Positions 12,466-23,738 of a DNA stretch of 64,000 nucleotides are shown in pieces. Source of the stretch: Glebionis coronaria (lineage: Eukaryota > Streptophyta > Magnoliopsida > Asterales > Asteraceae). Both the position numbers and the translations under genes were made by a program. The notes beneath the pieces are model-generated. The model was not told the DNA's origin. It ran no database searches and saw nothing but the letters and a program-made list of their open reading frames with translations. The first letter of the stretch is position 1; every line of letters begins with the position of its first letter. The DNA lies in assembly GCA_025667525.1 (NCBI GenBank), contig CM046877.1, forward strand, positions 31,755,255-31,819,254, read 5' to 3'.

Positions 12466-15424
12466 CTGTTTTCAATAACAACAGTAGACAATGCATTGGA
12501 AACTATTGGTTCCTGAGTGTTAGCAAAAACAGATATAAGATTATCAGAAGTGCTAACATTTGTGTGACCCTTAGATTTCCTGCGTTTTTTAATGTGAGTT
12601 TTAGCACTAACAGGTTTTACTGTTCCAACTTTCTTAGGTTTTGGATTATTAGTGGGCACTACAGTGGGAGTAGACCTATTTAAAGGGCACTTGGTTCCTA
12701 CAGTAGTGTCGGTGTTCCTAGTTAAAGGACACGTTTGTGTTTTGGTAGCCTTGGTACTCCTAGTTAAAGGGCACACTTTCTTCGCTTTAGTGGGAGTGAT
12801 CCTAGTCAAAGGGCACGTATTTCCTACTATAGTGAAAGTTCGACCAGTGGGGCGCCACATCCAACCAACTTGGGTTAACACTTTCCCAGTCGGTTTCCAT
12901 TCTAATCCATTTTTCCGGGCATACATCTCATTCACATGGTCAATAAGGCAAGAATCATGACGACTAGAAAACATACATTCATTGCAATTCCAACATTTCA
13001 AATTAGAATTCACACTAGGCTTAGAACGCTGCACAACCGCAGAGCCTTTAGGTTTAGCTACATGATTCTTTTTATTCAAAACAGAAATAACATTCCTAGG
13101 ATGGGCTTCTACTTTCTTCTTCACTTGACTACTAGATGGAGGCAAGATCCTATCATTATTCTTGTTTCTTTTAAGCTTAGATCTTTGAGCCTTAGTAGTG
13201 GTGCTTACTCCTGTAGAAGGCAACACGGGAATATTAGAAGCTGGTTTTGATTTCGCCTTATCTTTAGTGACCAAAGTTTGAGATGGTTTAGTCCTAGGGC
13301 CCTTGTTAAGTGGTGTGACGGCTATAAGGTTCCCTTTGATTGCACTAGAGGACGATGCTGAGACAGTGGCTGCGTTATCCACAACATTCTTACCTTTTAG
13401 AGTACGAAGTGTTTCCTTTAACTCAGCCAAAGCCATATTTTTATTACAAATTTGTTCCCTCAAATCAGATATTTCCACCGACTTTTGATTCAATTGTTCA
13501 ATCAATGATTGATTCTGTGCAGTGGTATGAGCACGTGCGGGCTGTACTGAATCGAAGAGTCATGTATCTTTCTGTTTTAAGTTATCAATTTTGGACAAAA
13601 TCTTGAAAACTCGATTATCTAGATCAAGTTTAAAATTCTCAGCGGCCTCAAGTACGTTCACACAGTTATTCTCCTTAGATTTCTCTATGTCTATCGGCAA
13701 AGACTTAGCAACCTTGTCACTTGGCTGACGCTGTTTTGATTGTAAATTCAATCGAAAATTCTTTTCAAAGTTTGCATCATCGATATTAACACCTTCGAAT
13801 GACGTTTCAAAGATTTCTTGAATAAATTGTTGCTTGAATTCAAGCAAAATACAACGTGTTTGAATCTCATCAAAACGTTTTGAAAGCGAAGAATATGAAT
13901 CTTGAAGCTTTAAAAATTCAGCGTCAGATTCGTGACAAGTACTATCTACCACATTATCCACAGGTTCAATATTATGCACAATAGAATCATTATCAACATT
14001 TTTATTCACACAGACGGAAACTATATCATGAGACATCACTTGTTTCAGAAGCTGATCATTTTGGCGTGAAACCCGTTCTATTTCAAGTAAACTGTTTTCA
14101 TAAGCATCATCCATTTCATTGAAAACACGTTTAACTTCTTCTATTTCCAAATGCAAATCTTGATCAAGATTACTAAGACAAGGTTTAACATTCTTTACAA
14201 ACGGAACAATTTCGTCTCGGAACGCAGCTCTAGTGTGCTCAAAATTCCATTCACCTTCCGTTATGGCCGAAGCCGTCGTACGTTCCAAAATGACCTTGTC
14301 AAAGTCGGCTAAGTGTTGGTGTACCACTTTTAAATTAACGGACGCCTTACTTACCGGTGGAAGTAACTTCGTTAAATCCGTTTTGACGAGTGTAAGAGAC
14401 GTACTAGGAGGGTTTTCATTTGACAAACTTGGGGGCAAAAGAACTGTTAGTTCAACTAATTCCTTTTGTAAGCGAATTCGTGTCTTTTTAGAAAGTTGAT
14501 CTTTATTATGCTTATCATAATCAATCGTATGGAATTTTGAAAGCATTTTAGAATGAGTTTCTTCCGCAAGTGACTGTGTCTCCTCAGTACTACGAACAAA
14601 AGGTGCTTCTTTCGATTTGCCAATTATGGTCATGTCATAAAGACCGGGAATATATTCCTGAGCTTGTTTTGCATAACCGGGATTAGGTGGTAAATCTTGA
14701 AGACGCTTAAGTTCGAGTTCTTTAAATGATTTAGTTAAAAGATGAACCTTTTCTGTGAAGCGTATTGTTTTAAAAGTTGTTGTTCCTTGAATTTAAGAAG
14801 TTTGGTAGCATTAATTTCTGATTCAAACTTTTTAGACTCGAGAGTTTCGAAATCCATTTTAAGTTTCTGAAAATCATTGACAACCGACTCTTTTGCTTTT
14901 AATTCATTGGAAAGATTAGCTTTTAATGATTCTATTTCTTTCAAGTGTTCAATCTTTTCAAAACGAAATTGGTCAAATTCAGAACATGTTATTTTCTCTG
15001 CTTGAGGGACCATTTCAAAAGTTTTGACCTTTTCTTTATGCAACGCAAGCTCAGCAGTTAGGGTGGAATTCGTATCTACGGATTGTCTGAGAGCCATATG
15101 CATTTGATCAATAATATGTTTAGGCACCATGACCAAATCATGTTGAGCATAAGATTCCATACCCGTCGTAGCATTTGGTTGAGGTTCACTCAAATGTGTA
15201 GGATTGGGTACCACATCATTTGAGTTACTAGTTCCCGAATGCTGTTCGAGGTTGTGATTTTCATGCCCAACTTGATGTGGGTTATCATCATTACCAAGAT
15301 TGGTTGTGGTGGGTACCTCACTGACGACATCAAAATCGTAGTGAGAGAGATTAGCAACGAGAGCAGCTTGGGCAGAGTGAATGTCATCACAATCCGAATC
15401 ATATGTGTCAAGATCATCTGCTTG
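12414..15424 (-). pseudogene. Copia spacer region between zinc knuckle and protease
   Basis: About 1000 codons, in three frame segments (15424-14735, 14633-13560, 13505-12414), link gag to the protease. The first two segments are charged and rich in Leu, Glu and Lys, with heptad-like patterns (for example LKEIESLKANLSNELKAKES) that suggest coiled coils. The last segment is basic. It has four tandem CPLTR-type blocks at about 12660-12840, and a Cys-containing CWNCNE finger remnant near 12985. A frameshift near 14745 and a TGA at 13560-13562 interrupt it. Such long spacers occur in annotated copia proteins from Asteraceae, as I remember them. The function is unknown. Confidence 0.75.
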
Positions 15425-16888
15425 CTAAGATGCATTTGAAGTGGAAACGACTACAATGCCTTCAGTATCTGCTGCCCCTGGGTCTGCAAGAAATGCTAAC
15501 TCCTCTGAATCCAAAATCTTTCCCTTAGACTGAGCATCAACCAAATACATTTTCTCACAAAACCACGCTTCATCCCTTCTCCTTTTCGGCTGAGTGCATT
15601 GACTAGCCATATGACCTTGTCCTCGGCAATTGTAGCAAGTCACAACCTTTTGAGGACCAATGGGGCTTCCATTTTCATTAGCTTGAGAATTCACAGCTCG
15701 AGCATTCACAGTCCTTATAGGAGGTCCATATGAATTTTGCCTTCCCTGAATAGGTTGCACTGTTACTTGACCATCTTGAACGGTAGCTTGTTGTCGAGGA
15801 TTTGAAGAGGTGCGGAGCTGATTGTTTGTTGGTGGAAATCCTCTAGTTGCAACAAGTTTTGACAAGTAGGCAGTGAGATGGTTTAGAACATCAGCTGGTG
15901 TATCATTTGGAGTAAAGACCGGTGCTTGGATTGGTGGAAGTTCATTAGAGTAGAAAGCTTGTGCTGGTTGTGCTTCTATTGGAAAATATCCTTGTTGATG
16001 AGTATATCCCATTGGAGAAGTGTTGGCTTGTGATGGTGATGTCTGATATGGTGGTTGATGTGGAAAATATTGTTGATGAACACTTTGTTGAAATGCTTGC
16101 TGTGGCATTATTGGTGGTTGATAAAATGGTTGTTGTGGTTGCTGATAGGTGTGTGGTGGTGGCTGCTGCAAGTATGATGGTTGTTGATAAGTATAAGCCA
16201 TGTTTTGTTGAGAAGCATACATGGCAAGTGGATCATGAACTTGAGGTTTAGACAACCGAGCCTCGATCACATGGCATTCGTGTTGTTGAAGAAAAGCTTG
16301 AAGTTGATCCACATTGGTGTTATGAAAGTCCTTAGCCAATTTAACATCCGTCACGTACTTTTTCCATTATGAAGGAAGAGTGTTCAAATACTTGGTGTTC
16401 AATTGAAACGTAGGAATTGCCATGCCATATATATTGAGCTCATTCAACAATAGGGTAAATCTCAGATAGTAATCATTGAGAGTCTCCCCTGGCACATAGG
16501 CAAACTTATCGAAAGTATCATAAAGCTTACACTCTCGTTCTTGTTTAGTTAACGAGGTGCCTTGCATTATAACACAAATTCTATCCCATAACTCTTTGGC
16601 AACTTTATGTTTGCTGACGAGTTTGTAGACATCTGGAGGAAGGGCTTGGAGAATGATGTTTGTAGCATACTTATCACATTTGTCTTGAATCTTCATATCT
16701 CCAGTCAATTCACCCGTTGTGCGAGGACGAGTAGTCGTACCTTCTGTCACTGTACCATAATCTAATGGTCCATTGAGCACCGATGCCCAAATGAGATGTC
16801 CATTCTCTTTGTTCAACATGTAAAGTTCCATTCGGGAAGTCCAATCCTCGTACATAGACTTCTCCAACATAGGTGGACGATTATCCAT
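15425..16888 (-). pseudogene. Copia gag with zinc knuckle
   Basis: Two in-frame segments, 16888-16367 and 16354-15425, are separated by a TAA at 16367-16369. The first is a UBN2-type gag domain (WTSRMELYMLNKENGHLIW, then ALPPDVYKLVSKHKVAKELW). The second is rich in Gln, Pro and Tyr, and ends with a canonical CCHC knuckle (CYNCRGQGHMASQC) and the FLADPGA stretch that precedes the spacer. A TAG at 15425-15427 ends the segment where the family frame continues. Confidence 0.88.
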
Positions 16889-17762
16889 ACCCGAGATGAT
16901 GGACTTATCCGTAAGAGATGTGTACTCTATTTCAATAAGTTAAGATTTACAAAGTTGATCGAACAATGAGAGAAAGTAAATGTGTTTGTTGTTGTGTGTA
17001 GAAGCCGAGAAATAATGTTAAAATCCCCTAAATTATGTTCTCGATAAACCAAAAATTCCAAGATGAAATTGCACACAAAAATTTTCAAAAACACGTTTTT
17101 GAAAAATCTTGGAATACTTGTTGTTCTATCACAATGCCTAAAAGGAATGTTGTCGCAATGTCTAAAGGAATGCTGCCGCAATGTCTAAAAGGAATGCTGT
17201 CGCAATGTTGTATCGCAATGAGTCCAATCGCAATAAATCTTATCGCAATACTCCAATCGCAATACTGTCGCAATACCCTGTCGCAATACCCCTGTCGCAA
17301 TGCCCTGTCGCAATGCCCTGTCGCAATACCCTGTCGCAATACCCCGTCGCAATACCCTGTCGCAATATCACAAAAACAATCCCGTCGCAATATCAATCGC
17401 AATACGGATCGCAATGTCACAAGATGATAACCAATCGCAATATCAGTCGCAATATGGATCGCAATCCAAAACCCTAGATATTGCGATGGATAAGCTGTCG
17501 CAATAGTACAAGCAGTATGCTATTTTTCCACTTTTCTCGGACAAAACACACCAAATACGAGATTTTAAGCCAAAAAATGATCCAAACACCCAAAATTTTT
17601 GTGTTTGTAGCCAAAGTAACTATACCAGATCTCTACCACAACTATGTAGAAGATTTGTATCAAGAAAAAACCATAAAAAACACAAAAAAATTTGGACGTG
17701 GGTTTGAATAGATCAAAAAGCTACAAAAATCAAGAACACAAACACATAAACAATACAATCAT
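16889..17762 (-). other. Copia 5' leader with TCGCAAT motif array
   Basis: The leader between primer site and gag start is about 870 bases. From about 17140 to 17510 the plus strand holds 21 exact copies of TCGCAAT, most as TGTCGCAATACC or TGTCGCAATGCC, spaced roughly 12-25 bases. One inverted copy (ATTGCGA) lies near 17480, next to AAACCCTA. Short open frames here read as Ser-Gln-Tyr-Arg repeats on one strand, but they are by-products of the motif. Confidence 0.8.
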
Positions 17763-17781
17763 CCCATGGCTCTTGATACCA
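17763..17781 (-). promoter_or_regulatory. Copia primer binding site, tRNA-iMet type
   Basis: The minus strand reads TGGTATCAAGAGCCATGGG two bases inside the LTR. This matches the 3' end complement of plant initiator tRNA-Met (TGGTATCAGAGC) with one extra A. Confidence 0.88.
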
Positions 17782-17783
17782 TT

Positions 17784-18092
17784 TGTAATATATGTAAATC
17801 TTGCTTATGTTTTAGAGAGAGAAAGATAGATGATTTCATACTTCTAGAGAGAGAAAGTTTAAGAACTATGTGTAAATTAAAATGAAATCACCACCATCTC
17901 CATCAAAGGAGAGGGTTTATATACCCAAGCCTTGTGATGGGCTTGCACTTACAATGTTGGGCCGGCCTACACATGTTGTAGGCTAGGCTTGGCTTTGTTT
18001 GTTTAATAAAGATATCTAGACTACGAGCTACTACTTAATATATTGTCGGAGTGACCGAATCTTCCTAAATACGTAAAAACGTATTTCCAACA
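17784..18092 (-). repeat. Copia 5' LTR
   Basis: On the element strand it starts TGTTGGAAATACG and ends CATATATTACA, typical TG...CA copia ends, and is about 309 bp long. A TATA box (TATATAAACCC) lies near 17914-17924. The following bases ACCGT (18093-18097) would be the target duplication, but the matching copy is outside the window. Confidence 0.85.
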
Positions 18093-19169
18093 ACCGTGTT
18101 TGAGCATTTTAGTCGTCATCATATTTCATCCTTAACATTTTTTATTTAGCTAAAGAAAATTTTCTTAATTATCTTTTAACGTGTCATCCATACTTAGAGA
18201 ATAACCGAGAAAATATATAATGTAAAATGAAAAGTAGAATCAAAGAAAGAAATTAAAGTGAAAAGAAGACATTTAGAGAGGTTTGAAACCAACACACTTA
18301 GGTGGTTTTTTTTAAATCTCTTAATAGGCTGATGACCCAACATCTGAATCGGCCAGAGGCAAGCACCAAAAGAGGTTTTTTTTCCTTTTTGGTTGTGATG
18401 CAGAAAGAGGATACATTGTCTTATCGGATCTGACTTAGGTTTCGTTTGTTTTTTCAGAGATTTTCCTCTTCATCTGTACATTTAAAGTCTTCATCTATAA
18501 GAAGATCTTTTGTTTTTTTATTTGAACAGAAGAAAAAAGGTAATGTTAGGATAGTGGTGATAGGGTTTGTGTTTTAAGAAAAGAAGAAAAGAGGAAGACA
18601 TTAGTCTATAGTGTGAAGAAGAAAAAAAAACCTTATTAGCCCTTTTGTCTAAAAAAACAAAAAAAAAAACATATGCACGCTTCAAAGAATAAAGGTAAAA
18701 AGAGTTAAAAAAACAAACAAGGCTTTAGACGGGCAGTCTTGATGCCTTTGAACTTAAAAAAAAACCAAAAGAACGTTGCATCCTCCTTATGTTTAAACCT
18801 TCTTCTTTCACAAAATGAAACATAAAAAGAAGACAAGAAAACCATTCACAGAAGCAACAATTTACCGGCCTCCTTGAATCCTGGAGTCCAGGCCACGTAT
18901 ATTGTAGCCGAAAATAGAGAATGACAGATTGTGTGTCGTAGCTATAGATGAGTTTCATTTGGTTCTTATTTCTTTAAACAAAGTAGGGTTTTATGGGATT
19001 CAATGGTCTCTCATTTGATATGATAAGGTTCGATGGTAGTTTTTAATGAGTGGTGAACTGCTGAGCAAGTAGTAAAAGAAAAAAAATGATTCAAACTTCA
19101 GGCACATGCTTCGTTATATTAATATGTTTGTGAAATGGACTTAGTGGTAGGTTGGTATCAATTTATAAT
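18093..19169. other. AT-rich intergenic DNA
   Basis: I see no gene here. It contains homopolymer A and T runs and a short minus-strand frame (18725-18958) without any recognisable domain. Confidence 0.5.
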
Positions 19170-19247
19170 GGTTTATCGGGTCGAGAGATTTGGTGCCTCG
19201 GTGGCACGTAAGATACTCCGCTGCATCAAACTGCCGTTCAAAAAATA
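19170..19247 (+). repeat. 5'-truncated SINE copy
   Basis: The stretch ends CTGCCGTTCAAAAAATAAATG. It shares the 3' tail (GCCGTTC followed by A-rich sequence) with the two better-preserved SINEs at 28101-28341 and 29075-29297. The tRNA-like head is missing. Confidence 0.45.
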
Positions 19248-19977
19248 AATGTAATTGTTAGCAAAGTTAGTAATAAAAGTTCATAATAGTTAATCAATGT
19301 ACGTAGATTTTTATATTCATGGTCTTTGTTGTGTATACGAAGCTAGTATTAGCTTTTTTTTGTGTATTAGCGGGTTAAAAGTTTCCAGTTGGATATATAA
19401 CATCTAATATTCAAACGTTTAAAAAAACATGTAACATCTAATATTCAAACGTTTAAAAAAAACAAAAAAGTATTATTTGATTCAGATTCAGATATTTACG
19501 CCTCAAATTCAGATTTAGATGTGTAAGTCAAATTCAGATTCAAAGTCTCTTATAAACAAACAACACCTTAATGACTCAAATGTCTAACTATATTTGAACA
19601 AGTGAAATTGAAAGGATGTTAATAGTAGGGGTAAAATTGAGTCAAGCCGAGCTCGAGCTTGACTTGAAAGAAAAATAGTACGCTTCAGCTTAGCTTGATA
19701 GCCCGTCAAGCTTTAACCATCTATACTTGAGCTTGACTCGAGTATGATTCGAGCAAAGTTTAAGCTCAGTTTGAAAAGCTTAAATACATACAAAATCAAT
19801 GTATTTAATGGCCAAACACCCATAGTCATCAATAAACATACGTACACAAAACATATCTTAAAGTCTTGTAGAAAAGAATGAACCCAAAAAGTGTAAACAA
19901 CACAACACATGAGAATACTAATCATTTAGAACTTCAGATCAATTAGAGTTGCATGAATTTCTAAAATACAATACATT

Positions 19978-20879
19978 GTTCATATATTGGTAATATACTA
20001 TCCATGGTTTACACATCTAGGTAATGTACTATTTTTATTACTAATATCGCTATAAAAACCGGCTAAACTTTTCTTGTATAGGTAACGTAAACAGCTATGA
20101 CAGGTTAGAACTCGAAATTTGGAACAAAACAATTACTGCCTCGATAAATTAAAATAAATATACTCCTAAACAAATTCTTAGCTTGTAAATTGGTTGCTAA
20201 TGTCTGATATAAATATCTAATACGCGTGTGCTTGTCAAATAACACTCAAGAATCGAATCTTGTGATTCTAAAGCAACACGATCAAGTTATCAGTATTATG
20301 GTATTTGGAATATATAAAAGTTTTATATAGAAAATCATTATAATTCAAATTTCATGGGGTATTAAAGAATATCTATTAATTATTTACGTTTTTCTGTAGT
20401 AGGACAATTATGACCACGGGGATCCATTGGAGTTCAAAAATGAAATTATAACATTATCACAAATCGAGCATCTAAATCTGGTCAGATTTTATGGTTACAT
20501 CGATCATGCTGGTGAGCGTATTATCATGCTAAAATATGTTACTAACGGAACCCTTCGTAAACATTCAGATGGTAAATGCAACTACGTGGATCTCGGTTAT
20601 TGGTTTCATATCCAAGTATAGATTCTTGTTTTTTAAAGATTTTTTGAAAAAAATAAGCGTTTTTTCCAGATGAAAAAAATGAAACGTTTGTTCCAGATGA
20701 AAAGATGAAGGAGATGAAAAATGAAGTGTTTGTTCCTAATTTCGAGTTGTAACCTATCATAGCCGGTCACATTACCTATATTGAAAAAGTTTAGCCGGTT
20801 TTGATAGCGATATTAGTAATAAAAATAGTACATTACATAGCTGTGTAAATGATGGATAGTATATTACCAATATATGAAC
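19978..20879. mobile_element. Non-autonomous DNA element with ~150-bp inverted ends and a captured kinase exon
   Basis: The arm 19978-20128 is matched in reverse complement by 20728-20879, with clear similarity along the full length (for example TACTATTTTTATTACTAATA and CCGGCTAAACTTTT in both). The arms enclose about 600 bp that include an exon of a receptor-like kinase. This architecture is like Pack-TIR elements such as Pack-MULEs. I found no convincing target duplication, so the superfamily is unknown. Confidence 0.75.
20403..20571 (+). pseudogene. Receptor-like cytoplasmic kinase exon fragment (CRCK-like)
   Basis: The translation from 20403 covers part of a kinase N-lobe: EFKNEIITLSQIEHLNLVRF, then GYIDHAGERIIMLKYV and NGTLRKH. 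It corresponds to the stretch from helix C to the start of helix D and matches calmodulin-binding receptor-like cytoplasmic kinases as I remember them. An AG acceptor (20401-20402) and a GATG|GTAAAT donor (20571/20572) frame it as one 169-base exon. The catalytic HRD and DFG parts are absent. Because introns are preserved, the copy came from genomic DNA, not mRNA. Confidence 0.7.
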
Positions 20880-20984
20880 TTAATTACTTAGGTTCATATT
20901 CAAATTCTTCTTTAATTACTTATATGATATTTATGAAAGTGTATTTATGTTTAAGTTTGAAAAAGTTCCATAATATCTCGAGCT

Positions 20985-21712
20985 AAGCTATTAAAACGTT
21001 ATGCTTAGCTTATTACATATTTTGAGCTAAACTTTGCGTTCGAGCTTGATAAAAGCTAGACTCAATGTAGCTAAACTCAAAACTAAAAGCTCAAGTTCCT
21101 TAATAAAACCTTGATTACACGCTAACTATTAAAAAAACATATCAATTATCAATCTTTGTTGTTCGTTTGTAAGATTGGGGGAGTGGTGTAAAACCCACTC
21201 ATATTTACGTCAGTGTCACATCAACTTTTAACAAACTTACCATAACTCACTCACGAAGGTAATGACACTCACTCAAACTCACACTCATCTTTCATACATA
21301 TTTTTTTATTATTTAAACACACTATACTCACAAAAAACACCCAAAAATAAACTTAACCCAAAAAATAAAACACACCAGGCCCACATATATGAAACTCACG
21401 CTGGTGTGTTTGGGGTAGGATTTTGGCTGAAGTGAGTAAGTCGCGCGTGAGTGGGTATACGAAGAAATAGGAGTCGCACGTGAGTTTTTGAAAGTGGCTC
21501 GCGGGTTTGCTCCCACTCCCTTCAGCCTAAGATATTAAAAGCTTGAGCTTGGCTCATTACATGTTTCGAGCTAAAATTTGGGCTCGAGCGATAAAACTCA
21601 AATTCAAACTCAAGTTACTTGATAAAATCTTAACTTGATTACACCCTAACTATTAAAAAGAACACCATGTGATATCCGTTATCAATCTTTTTTGTTCGTT
21701 TATAAGATAAAA
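20985..21712. repeat. Direct duplication of ~185 bp flanking a 350-bp insert
   Basis: About 20985-21170 and 21540-21712 are diverged direct repeats. Both run from an AGCTTATTACAT/GGCTCATTACAT stretch, through CTTGATTACAC and CTAACTATTAAAA, to TTGTTCGTTT.TAAGAT. The DNA between (about 21175-21535) has no coding signal and may be an insertion. Confidence 0.5.
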
Positions 21713-21754
21713 CAGTTGAGTGGATTGTGCAAACTGCGAAGTGTCATCAATTTA

Positions 21755-22130
21755 GGGGTGTTTGTTTTAGCTTATATAGTGGGCTTATAAGCTTATTAGT
21801 TTATATAAACTTATAAGCTGAAACTAAGTGTTTGGTTAAGCTTATATAAGTAGGTTTATAAGCTTATATATGGGGGTTTTGGTAAGCTCAAAATTTATGG
21901 CTTTTATAGCAAAAGATGAGATTATATAACAATAATGTATAAAAAGACAAATGCCCACATTTAATAATTACATTATTTAATATTTATGTACTTTTTTGTC
22001 ATTTTACCTTATTAATTTTAATAAGCTAAACCAAAAACTAAACATGAACATATAAGCTTATAATATATAAAATATAAATGGCTTATATAATATAAGTATA
22101 AGCCAAACTAATAAGCTTAACCAAACATAG
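21755..22130. repeat. Foldback MITE-like repeat rich in AAGCTTAT
   Basis: The left end (GTGTTTGTTTTAGCTTATAT) is similar to the reverse complement of the right end (ATGTTTGGTTAAGCTTATTA). The inside is dense in TTATAAGCTTAT words. No target duplication was found. Confidence 0.4.
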
Positions 22131-22185
22131 AACCAAATCATATTCACCCTATTCCCCAACTAAATATAGAACCGAATCATGCTTA

Positions 22186-22516
22186 GGGCCTGTTTAGTTT
22201 TAGAAAACTTTTTATAACTTTTTTTTTCTAATTTTCAAGAGAAGAAAAAAGTTTTATTTCCTGAAGAAAAGTTAAAAATTTTGAAAACTTGTTTAGATGG
22301 TTTTTTTTTCAAAAAGTGGAAAAGTGTTTAGGTGGAAAGGAAAAAAAAATGTAAAATAAAATTTTCTATTTTTATATGTAAAAGTGAAAAATAAAAAATT
22401 TATATTTTTTGGAAAATATTGAAAAAAATTACAACTAAACAAGTTTTATGTTTTTCACTTTTCAAATGAAAATTTTTCTAAAAAAGTGGGGGATTTTTCT
22501 GCAATTAAACACACCC
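22186..22516. mobile_element. Tourist/Harbinger-like MITE
   Basis: The 331-bp unit has imperfect inverted ends (GGGCCTGTTTAGTTTTAG and, at the other end in reverse complement, GGGTGTGTTTAATTGCAG). It is flanked by TTA (22183-22185 and 22517-22519), the usual duplication of this superfamily. The interior is noncoding and A/T-rich. Confidence 0.65.
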
Positions 22517-22689
22517 TTAGCTTTACAATAGTGTATAAGTTTTCTTTATTTTTTTTGTTTAAAATAGATGCTATGAAACTAAACCAGTGTAAGCACTAAA
22601 CAAGTGTGTCACAACAACACGATAAGCTCTCAACTATAAGCTTTTAAATTAGTGGACCTATTTTAAGCGGGCTAATGAGTCTAGAAATC

Positions 22690-23738
22690 CTTCAATCACA
22701 GCTAGATATGTCAAAACTTTCAACAAGCTAATATGTAACTAGGACTTGAATTAACAAGCTAATAAACATTTAAATTTTGACGAGGACGTTTTAGTGAGGA
22801 CATGCCATCGCCAAAAGCCACTAGCGACATGTCCTTGCCAATATCCCCATTCCTCATCGCCAATGGGGTCAATTGGTGCAGTGACACTGCATCACTTCAT
22901 TTGTACTATCTTGGAGTTCAACATGTAAACATTCCAATTGTAGACATCCTTGTGCCAAAGCAATTAGTCCACGATGTGTCAATACACACGGATCAATTGT
23001 TCCCATGCGCCACATAAGTGCGAAGCCATAAGTTTTTACTTGATGACCAACAACTTAATATTCAGCTTCGACACCTCTGAATCAAGTAAAGCTGGCTATC
23101 TTTATCAAATGGGTGTCGAAGATATTTCGCAAAAGGGAGCACATTTGGAAGCAAAGTTTTGTTAATGTAATTTATAGATCTTTAACACCATATATAGAAG
23201 TCCTAGTATTAAAACAGAATGATTCAATGCATGTAACCAAATTCAATATTTCTCTTTAGTATAGTTATGTTCTAAACACAAAGTTTCAAATCATTACAAT
23301 ATAATGCCTACCTGACACGTATGTGTAAGCCATCTGAATTAAACCTTTTGTTAATCTTCAGATAGAGATCATAATGCTCAAGTCTTTACCACGACGTTCT
23401 GCTAGTAGCTTGAGATCTAAATTACAGACATTCTTCAAGTACTTAAACGAAACTTTTAATTCACGTATCCATGGCTGGAGGTCAATATATCTTCTCTGAA
23501 ACCCACGTGGCAATCCCTTTAGGGTTAAAGACTCGAGATAAAGGAACCTCTTAGCCACACGAGACGCTTCTGGGGAGAAAAACACGTAATGGAGAGTCAC
23601 ATGTTTACGTGTCATACGATCAAGCTCATACCAGTTACGGCAAACCAAAGAAATAGAGTTGCGGTCATCACCATTGTGTATGTACGGAATAACGCAGTTA
23701 AACACAGTGTCGATTGACTCATGTGGATGCTTCTCCAT
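22690..23738 (-). pseudogene. COI1-like F-box pseudogene A
   Basis: The 126-codon frame at 23358-23738 gives a complete F-box N-terminus (ESIDTVFNCVIPYIHN, SLVCRNWYELDRMTRKHVT). It continues through LESLTLKGLPRGF and PWIRELKVSFKYLK before breaking. Downstream on the same strand, 22920-22985 still encodes GLIALAQGCLQLECLH from a late LRR. Weak matches near 23170-23230 and 23270-23300 correspond to middle LRRs. Most of the LRR region is deleted. The flank near 22690-22790 resembles the 3' flanks of genes B and E, so the copy arose with its surroundings. It is closest to gene B. A CAGGTAAGC stretch lies just upstream of the ATG, as in B. Confidence 0.8.

Larger units (their letters stand above)
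11455..18092 (-). mobile_element. Ty1/copia LTR retrotransposon, 5' part, split by the gypsy element
   Basis: From right to left it has a 5' LTR, a tRNA-iMet primer site, a long leader, gag with zinc knuckle, a long hydrophilic spacer, protease and integrase. The element then continues at 1-40. Breaks seen in the gag-pol frame are stops at 16367-16369, 15425-15427, 13560-13562, 11680-11682 and 11551-11553, and frameshifts near 14740-14755 and 12440-12475. It is an old, dead copy that predates the gypsy insertion. Confidence 0.93.
19619..21130. mobile_element. hAT-like element with GAGCTCGAGC motifs, interrupted
   Basis: The left end (TTAATAGTAGGGGTAAAATTG) is matched in inverted form near 21112-21130 and again near 21640-21655 (reverse complement TTAATAGTTAGGGTGTAATC). 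The inside is rich in GAGCTCGAGCTTGA-type words, common in plant hAT-derived MITEs. The kinase-carrying element (19978-20879) appears nested within it. I could not define a target duplication, so the boundaries are tentative. Confidence 0.4.

Noticed and set aside
12652..13250. Plus-strand frames of about 100 codons opposite the copia spacer
   Set aside because: They are antisense to the CPLTR-coding region, which accounts for their repeats.
17035..17506. Plus-strand frames reading Ser-Gln-Tyr-Arg repeats
   Set aside because: They only translate the TCGCAAT array in the copia leader, in three frames at once, and run against the element's direction.
17140..17510. CRISPR-like spaced repeats
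   Set aside because: The units are 7-13 bases at irregular spacing in a plant retrotransposon leader, with no cas genes.
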